A stretch of DNA of 64,000 bases from Blakeslea trispora (lineage: Eukaryota; Mucoromycota; Mucoromycetes; Mucorales; Choanephoraceae). This document shows positions 57,860-64,000 of this stretch, in pieces. Numbering within the stretch: the stretch's first letter is position 1; every line of letters begins with the position of its first letter. The stretch covers positions 1 to 64,000 of the forward strand of contig JAIWNE010000154.1 of the NCBI GenBank assembly GCA_025331445.1. The letters are read 5' to 3'. The notes beneath the pieces are model-generated. The model did no database searches, was not told where the DNA came from, and worked only from the letters and a program-made list of their open reading frames with translations. A program made the translations under genes and the position numbers.

Positions 57860-59569
57860 TTCGGTAAGGTAATTGATGGATTTAGAATAAAGAATATATG
57901 GTCATTCAAGTGGTTTTTTCAATGGTCCTTTTATACTTTTTCTCTCTTCAAAATTTGTCTGCTTTGATACAAATCGAATGAGTTGAGCAACATATTATTC
58001 GTTCCTTGATCAAGGACAAATGAAAACTTTTATTGATTAGAAACCATTGATCGGAAACAATGTCTTTGGATGATTAAGGATGTCGGTTGATGAATGATCC
58101 CTTTTGGTAGATGTATATTAAACCGAAACATTTTATGATTTTGGTATCCATCGATAGAGCAAAGCTTTTTATTTAAATTAATGTGTATATTATCTCATCA
58201 ATTGCTACAGTCAAAGACTATTCTTTGATTCTTTATACTCCTTTACTCTGTTTTAGGATAAGATGCCTTCCTAATATATCCAGAGTAAAGAAGTTTGTTC
58301 AAATACAGCTATCTGCTATTAAATATTCGAGACCGATCAGAGTTTTTTTTTTTTTTTACTACGCTTGTTGGTACTGCTGACTTTTCTCTACCTTTGATTT
58401 TTTTTAAATGGTTACAGTAGGAGAATACTTTTTTTTTTAATTCAAGACTATCGACTCCAAGAGAATCTTAGTTGCAACATACGACTGATCAGACTACGCA
58501 AACCATATAAGCTCATCTCAACTTGTAGAAATACTAAACAACGAACTCTAATAACAACAATAAACCACCAGCTTTTTTTTTATTTCTTTAAATGAAGTTG
58601 TTTTACATGCAAAGCTTTAACTAGTGAATCTTTATTTACGAAAAGAAACGTTCAACTTCTTTTATCTAGTATTTTTCAGTGGGCTTTCTCAATATACTGC
58701 ACTCTTGAGACCAGCAACAGTGATTTGCACAAACAGTTGGAAGTAATGTAGAAGCATTCTCTTTATAAACAATTTTTGAGCGACAGCATATGTTTAAATC
58801 TTTTTTTTCTTTCAAACCACTCAAAGCTATTCAAGACATTAGTATATATTACAGTTTTAATCAGAGCCTTTTCTAATTGCTAGTCGATACCTTTAAATAA
58901 AAATGGTTTACCTTTTACATGACTACAGTAATTCCTCTCTTTTTTTTTTTTTTATTATTAATCTCTTTTTTTTCAGTTGTATCGAGTTTCTCTTTTTTTC
59001 TGTTATTCAGTATGATTTTTTCAACTCCTTTCTTCTATTTAGTAAAAAGAACAACGACATCACTACTCTTTCTTCAACTTGTACAAAATAACCAGCATCA
59101 CTCTTCTTTAAGCAGTGTTTTTATTTTATTTTTTATAAAAAGAGAATAACGAGGTCATGAGCAACTGTTTCGATAAGCTATTCGCAAAATTCCTTTCCTA
59201 CTAGAACAGGAATACTTTTGCAGCACTACGAACTACTCACTGCCTCATCATGTGCAGCATTACAACATATACCAACAACATTAGCATACTGTATAATTTC
59301 TTTATGCTTTGGAAAAAAAATAGATTGTTCTGGCCAATCATATTGATGGATTCATTTTGCAGTGAATTGATTTTTAGCAGAGGAAAATTTGGCAGAGGTA
59401 AAAACCGGACTTTTAAACACTTTGAAATTAATTTATTATTTTTTTTTTACAAGTTAAAGAATACTAGAAATTAAACAGCTATAAAACGATGAATACTTGC
59501 TGTAAAGGTCTCAATTTTTTTGCAAAAATGTATTCTAGATAGTTAAAGATATACTCATGCCAAATCTCA
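57860..59569. other. Element B right internal region, no gene
   Basis: Very AT-rich with long T runs and no supportable gene. The first 100 bp are the likely promoter of the minus-strand transposase remnant. Confidence 0.4.
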
Positions 59570-59692
59570 GCTCATTATGACCATTTTTCATCGAGTTATA
59601 AATTTGCTGCAAAATAACCCTCTATAACAACCCCTATAATTCATGTTTTCGGGCATGAGTTACGGGCCGGAAAACCCAATTTTCTGTAGTGA
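59570..59692. repeat. Right subterminal repeats and TIR of element B
   Basis: GAGTTATAA, ATAATTCATG and GCATGAGTTACGGG echo the left subterminal motifs. The end TTTTCTGTAGTG is the perfect complement of the left 12 bp. Confidence 0.8.
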
Positions 59693-59699
59693 ATGAACC

Positions 59700-60744
59700 A
59701 TTTGGCTGCAAAGCTGACCACTATTCGTTGCTATGACAGGGTTGTGAAGTCTAATGTAGGCCTCTGAGGGTATTTATCGGTTTGATAAAATTGGGCGGAA
59801 TTGAGTAAGTAAAGGAATTGACTAGAGGAATTAACAGCACCAATACATGAGAAAAAGAAAAGTACGATGTTAATAACCTCTGTCAACCCTTCTCTTCCTA
59901 ACAGCTTCATACATAGTAACTGATAACTGAATTGCAGACGTATAACAATTTTAACACACTTGTTACGATCAATCCAAACTACTACTCCAAAATTAAAAAT
60001 AAGAAAAGCGACCTTGATTTTTATTACAACAAATATCTAGTATTTATACTGAAATCGAAGAATGTAATTTCTGCAAGTTATCAAGAGTGAAGTAGAGATA
60101 ATTAATAAAGAATGAAAATAATAAAGTGAGAATATAAAATAAATAAAATAAAGCAAAAGGATAATAGAGAGAAAAATATCTAAAAAGGTGGAATAAAATG
60201 CATAGCGATGAATATAGGAAATAGAAGATATGCGCATAGATGTTTGTAAACTGAAGGTAAAGTAGGCTGCAGGTCGAAGTCAACAATATCCTAAATTTGG
60301 ATCGAGTAAGATGTCAACAGAGAGAAACAGAAATCGTAAGCGGAGAACAAAATGAGGCAAAGGAAAATACTTTAGGCGGGGAGAAAGGGTCTTAAGGGAC
60401 TTTGAGGGTTCTCTTAGTCAGGAAAAGTGACGTAGACAGCGAGTTCGGCTTGCACAAACACCGGAATTTTGCCGGACAGCGGTCAAACTTTTTGAGCCGA
60501 CAACAATCCTATACTATATTTCAGGGTCACCCCCGGTTTCTTGGTGTAGGCAAAAGATTTTATTAAGTAATGACTTGTAAGACTGGTCCCTATGGGGCAA
60601 GTGTCTAATCATAAGGGCAAGCTAGAATAAGGATTATTCTAACTGGATCATAGGAACAAAAAATAAACTAGCAGAGTAGAAAAAAAGGAAAAAGAAACCA
60701 AGAGAGACAATAGAAAATAAAAAAAAGAGAAAGCAAAAAGGGAA
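59700..60744. other. Flank of the nested elements and LINE 3' region
   Basis: From 59697 the sequence is the pre-insertion flank of A2. The last 250-300 bp before 60745 are probably the 3' untranslated region of the minus-strand LINE, with AATAAAATC visible on the minus strand at about 60568. No gene is seen. Confidence 0.45.
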
Positions 60745-63700
60745 TCAGACTACACTAAGGTAGTTGTAGAGAGTAGAAGTAACAGAAGGAGCAACTGGCT
60801 TGTAAAAGACAGGAAGCAACCATTCCAAAAGAGTAAGACCACGAATATCCTGAGAAAAGGGACTGAATTCGGCATCAGGGAGACAGATCATGTCCATGTC
60901 TAACATGATTGAGCAGATGGTAGGCCACCAAGAGGACCAACGCAAAAGAGAGACAGAATGACGCTGGTCATTGGGTGAAGGAGCGGATGAAAGTCGAGGG
61001 AGTTGGTTCAGCACAAAATCCAAAGGATTTGGCTGAGAATCAACAGCAACACCAAGACGAGAGGCAACAGAGAGACAAGAGAGCAAATGGTTCCGCGAAG
61101 CATGTGGATGACCACAACGACAGGGAACAGGACGAGCAGGTAACCATCCCATCTTCCAACGAAGAAGACGACTACGCTCCCAAACTGACATCGGCAGCAA
61201 AAGGATGGGATCAACACCTAGAACAGGACGACAAGCACGCAAGAGAACCAGACCATCAGGTTTGGCCAAAAGACCAGCCAGATAGGCACGACGATAACGC
61301 CTAATGACAGGCTTGGGATCACCACCAGAGGTAGCAATCCACTGCTGCAGGGAAGAGAAGCGAGGCACAGAGGGAGAGACAAAAGAGTGGCAGACCAGTT
61401 TCCACAGGGAGTTGTTCTTTAGTAGTTTTGGCCAACGGAAACGAGGGGCAACAGAGGCAGAGGCAATGTGTGCAAGCAAGACAGCGAGCAAAGTATCAGC
61501 AGGAAGCTGTTGCATCCGCACCAACATTTTGAACCCGAGGATCGAGACACGCTCTTTCATGCAAGGCAAGTGGGTCAGGTGTTTAAACACCATTGTTGAA
61601 TCCTTAGAGTGACCACCAAAGGCAAGACGAAGACACTGATCTTGAGCACGCTCAATAACCCGAAGGTCACGAACCATGAGAGAGGAGACAGCAAGACCAT
61701 ACTCTAGCTTTGGCCGGATGAAGGTGGCATAGAGTCGAGCAGAGGTCAGACGAGAGAAGCCAGTTGAGTGAACACCCAAAGGTTGAAGACCAGAGCGCAT
61801 GGCCACCAAGGCAGAACGAGCGTTGCGTTGGACAAGGAGAGTAGCATCCAGTTGAGCCTTGCTATTGAAGGGCAAGCCTAAATAGTCAAAAGACTCGGCA
61901 ACAGGGAGAGCAGTACCATACAGGCGTAAAGGAGTAGTACGACCAGTATACAGCGGCGGGTTTACCACCACACACTTGGCCGGGTTCCACCGATACCCAA
62001 GAGACAGAGAGTGTTCTTCAGCTTTCTTCAACAAGCGGGGCATGGTCTCAGCAGTACCGATCAAGACAACATCGTCAGCATAGAGTAGTGAGTTGATCCA
62101 GAGGCCATCATACAGACGTTGAGGCATGGATCCAAACACACGAGAGCGAGGCATCGAGATGGACCGCAGGACGGCAGGGAACGAGTTAATGTACACAGAG
62201 TACAAGTAGGGAGACAAGATCGAACCTTGCAAGACACCAGTACCAGGCCAGAAAGAAGGAGAACGAGCACCAGAGACCAGTACCTCAACTTGCACATCGT
62301 CAAAAAGACAACGCAGCAAGCCAAGAAGAGGATCAGAGACATAAGTCTCAAGAGCACGCCAGACAATGTTACGATCAACACTATCGTATGCTTGCTTAAT
62401 ATCCAAGAAACAAAGGACAGGAGGTTCACCAAAGTGATCATCAGCGTGCTGACGACACAACTCATGCAAGGAGAGAGCCTGGTCAAGAGTACCACGATGA
62501 GCGCGAAAGCCACCTTGAACGATATCCAGAGGAGGACCAGATTCCAAGAGCTCAGAATACACGCACAACTCCAGCAACTTACGCAAGACCGAAGTCAAGC
62601 TAACGGGCCGGTAGTTGGCTGCACTAAGAGGATCACCCTTCTTGTAAATGGGCACGACCTGGGCAGTACACCAATCGCGAGGGATTCGAGACCAGAACCA
62701 GCAAAGAGAAAAGAGCAAGACCAAGAGAGGAGACAAGTCATCGACAATGGGCAATAGCATCTCGGTTCTCAGATGATCAACACCCGGAGCTTTACGACGA
62801 GAGAGCTTCTTCAAGAGAGTTTCAGACACTAACTCGACCGTAAAGAGACAGTCCGTATCAGCAGCAGTAGTAGCACCAACAGGAAGGGAGAAAGACAAGT
62901 CAAGACCAAACTGGTTCTGAAGATACCTAGCAGTATCAACCGAGACACAAGGACCAGAAGGCAAAGGGGGAGCAGTAGGCCGGAGAGCAGGCAGGTGATC
63001 ACCAGCAAAGACAGACCGAAGATGACTTGACATCACCGTAGCAGCAACAGCAGGACCTTCAGGATGCGAGAACCCAGGAGAGGTAGTACGACCACGCCGT
63101 AACCGCTTGATGGTGGCAGTAGTGTCAGAGAAAGAATCAGAAGAGAGCTTGTCACAGAACTGCTTCCATGTTTCACGCCTACGACGCTTGAGCTCAGCAT
63201 TGAACCGGTCACAAGAAGAGAGATACGCACGCCACAGAACAGCCTTACCAACGCCGTCAGAAGCTCGTCGCCAAGCTCTTCGGGCGTCCTCACGAGCATC
63301 CACAAGAGACTGCAGAGAGCAAGTCTAGAACCAGGTGTTACCAGGAGGTCGTGGCTGTTTGCGACCAACAGACTCATCAAGGCAGCGGTGGATGATATCA
63401 GTGAGGCTACTAGCAATAGAATCAACATCAGGGATAACCCTTTCAGTTGGGAGAGTTGCGTGAGTAGAGGTACGACTGCTATGCTGCCCGAAGGCTTGAA
63501 AAATAGAATACTTAACTTCTGCCAAGAGTGTATTTTTGATAGGTGCGCTATGCAACCTGAAAAGAGACTGATACAGCTCTACACTCTTGTGATCATCCAG
63601 ACAAGACAGTTTCCATAAAAGACGCGGATGAGCAACTGGAGCAGGAGGCAGAGAAGACAGAGAACAAGACAGAGAGACAGGAACATGGTCAGAACCAAGG

Positions 63701-64000
63701 CCGGCATCACGGACAACAAGAGAAGGAGCAACCAGATCATCAAAGCTGATAAAGAGATCAATTACGCTACTCCAACTCGAGTGACCAGGCTGAGAGTTAG
63801 CCATGCGACTTTGAGAGAACAGAGTTGGAACACCTTTTGCCAAGAGAGAGTTCCAACAGAAAAGACCAGCTTCCTCAACCCATTCGGCCAGACGAGTACC
63901 ACGAGTGTTACTTCGAGAGTCACCAAGAAGAGGAACACTACGCGCATTCAAATCGCCACAGATGAATGCGTTGGTCTGAGAGGCATGAGTACGAGAAGGG
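60745..64000 (-). pseudogene. LINE ORF2 (endonuclease/reverse transcriptase), nearly intact, 5' part outside window
   Basis: Reading from 64000 down, the APE endonuclease appears partway in (ICGDLNARSVP, SVIDLFIS, GLGSDHVPV). A reverse transcriptase follows with AANYRPVSLTSVLRK, FLDIKQAYDSVDR, VLQGSILSPYLY and LLYADDVVL, then a C-terminal zinc knuckle CRCGHPHASRNHLLSC. The only break seen is TAG at 63325-63327, where family alignment suggests tryptophan (TWF*T), a single G-to-A change. Otherwise about 1080 codons are open. The region is markedly GC-richer than its surroundings and consistent in codon use, suggesting a younger or differently biased element. It is a relative of the LINE at 28127-36636 but clearly diverged. 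The ORF1 and start lie beyond the window. Confidence 0.9.

Larger units (their letters stand above)
40175..59692. mobile_element. Element B: large CACTA-end transposon with Plavaka transposase and cargo
   Basis: The ends are CACTACAGAAAA at 40175 and TTTTCTGTAGTG at 59692, a 12-bp terminal inverted repeat. AAT is duplicated at 40172-40174 and 59693-59695, the 3-bp duplication typical of CACTA elements. Subterminal ATGAGTTA(T/C) motifs occur at both ends. Without the nested gypsy element, B is about 12.2 kb. It carries a four-exon unknown gene, a separate transposase C-terminal-domain gene, an intact Plavaka-type transposase and a broken Tnp2-type transposase. It inserted into the right terminal repeat of A2. 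Which transposase drives it is not shown; the intact one is the better candidate. Confidence 0.85.
37251..59696. mobile_element. Element A2, second copy of the 3-kb CACTA-type element, split by element B
   Basis: The left end CACTACACATAAAGGG at 37251 is preceded by AAC. The copy of A1 continues to 40174. The right end is then interrupted by element B. When B and one AAT are removed, A2 finishes GGGTTAGGTGTAATG at 59696 and is followed by AAC, giving an intact 3-bp target duplication. The terminal GTAGTG has become GTAATG. Without B the element is about 2.93 kb, against 3.01 kb for A1. No gene of its own is recognised. Confidence 0.88.

Overview
The window is a gene-poor, AT-rich stretch of a eukaryotic genome filled with transposable elements. 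Short GT-AG introns (about 50-75 bp), polyadenylation-like AATAAA signals and the mix of elements (Helitron, Tnp2/CACTA, Plavaka, OTU-MULE, non-LTR and Ty3/gypsy elements) point to an early-diverging fungus, most likely Mucoromycota. That assignment is inference from the element types, not from a host marker gene. The only clear host-type gene is a tRNA-Ala at 5621-5693. Two unrecognised multi-exon genes (9686-10562 and 41618-42775) are probably transposon cargo or accessory genes.

Layout. 1-1796: unassigned DNA ending in the right terminus of a CACTA-type element. 2162-27599: a large imperfect inverted duplication. Its 267-bp outer arms match closely, its inner arms (5985-9190 and 22020-25095) are more diverged, and its centre holds an unknown three-exon gene, a decayed Helitron (11152-15899) and a decayed Tnp2-type transposase (17141-19088). 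The left arm is interrupted by A1, a 3.0-kb non-autonomous CACTA-type element (2551-5564). 28127-36636: a non-LTR retrotransposon whose ORF1 is split by a 4.25-kb MULE (28534-32779) with 141-bp terminal inverted repeats and an 8-bp target duplication.

37251-59696 is a three-level nest. A2, a second copy of the 3-kb element (AAC duplication), has a large CACTA-end element B (40175-59692, AAT duplication) inserted into its right terminal repeat. B in turn contains a young Ty3/gypsy retrotransposon (47757-55104) with apparently identical 743-bp LTRs. B carries an intact Plavaka-type transposase, a separate transposase C-terminal-domain protein, a novel four-exon gene and a broken Tnp2-type transposase. 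60745-64000: a GC-richer non-LTR retrotransposon ORF2 on the minus strand, running off the window.

Most notable signals. (1) A textbook -1 ribosomal frameshift cassette joins gag and pol of the gypsy element. (2) The gypsy integrase sits in its own ORF behind five 27-28-bp tandem repeats. (3) About 31 copies of GGGTAT are scattered through 2.7 kb of the Plavaka transposase gene, in more than one codon phase and nearly all in one orientation. (4) The nested insertions can be resolved exactly through their target duplications.
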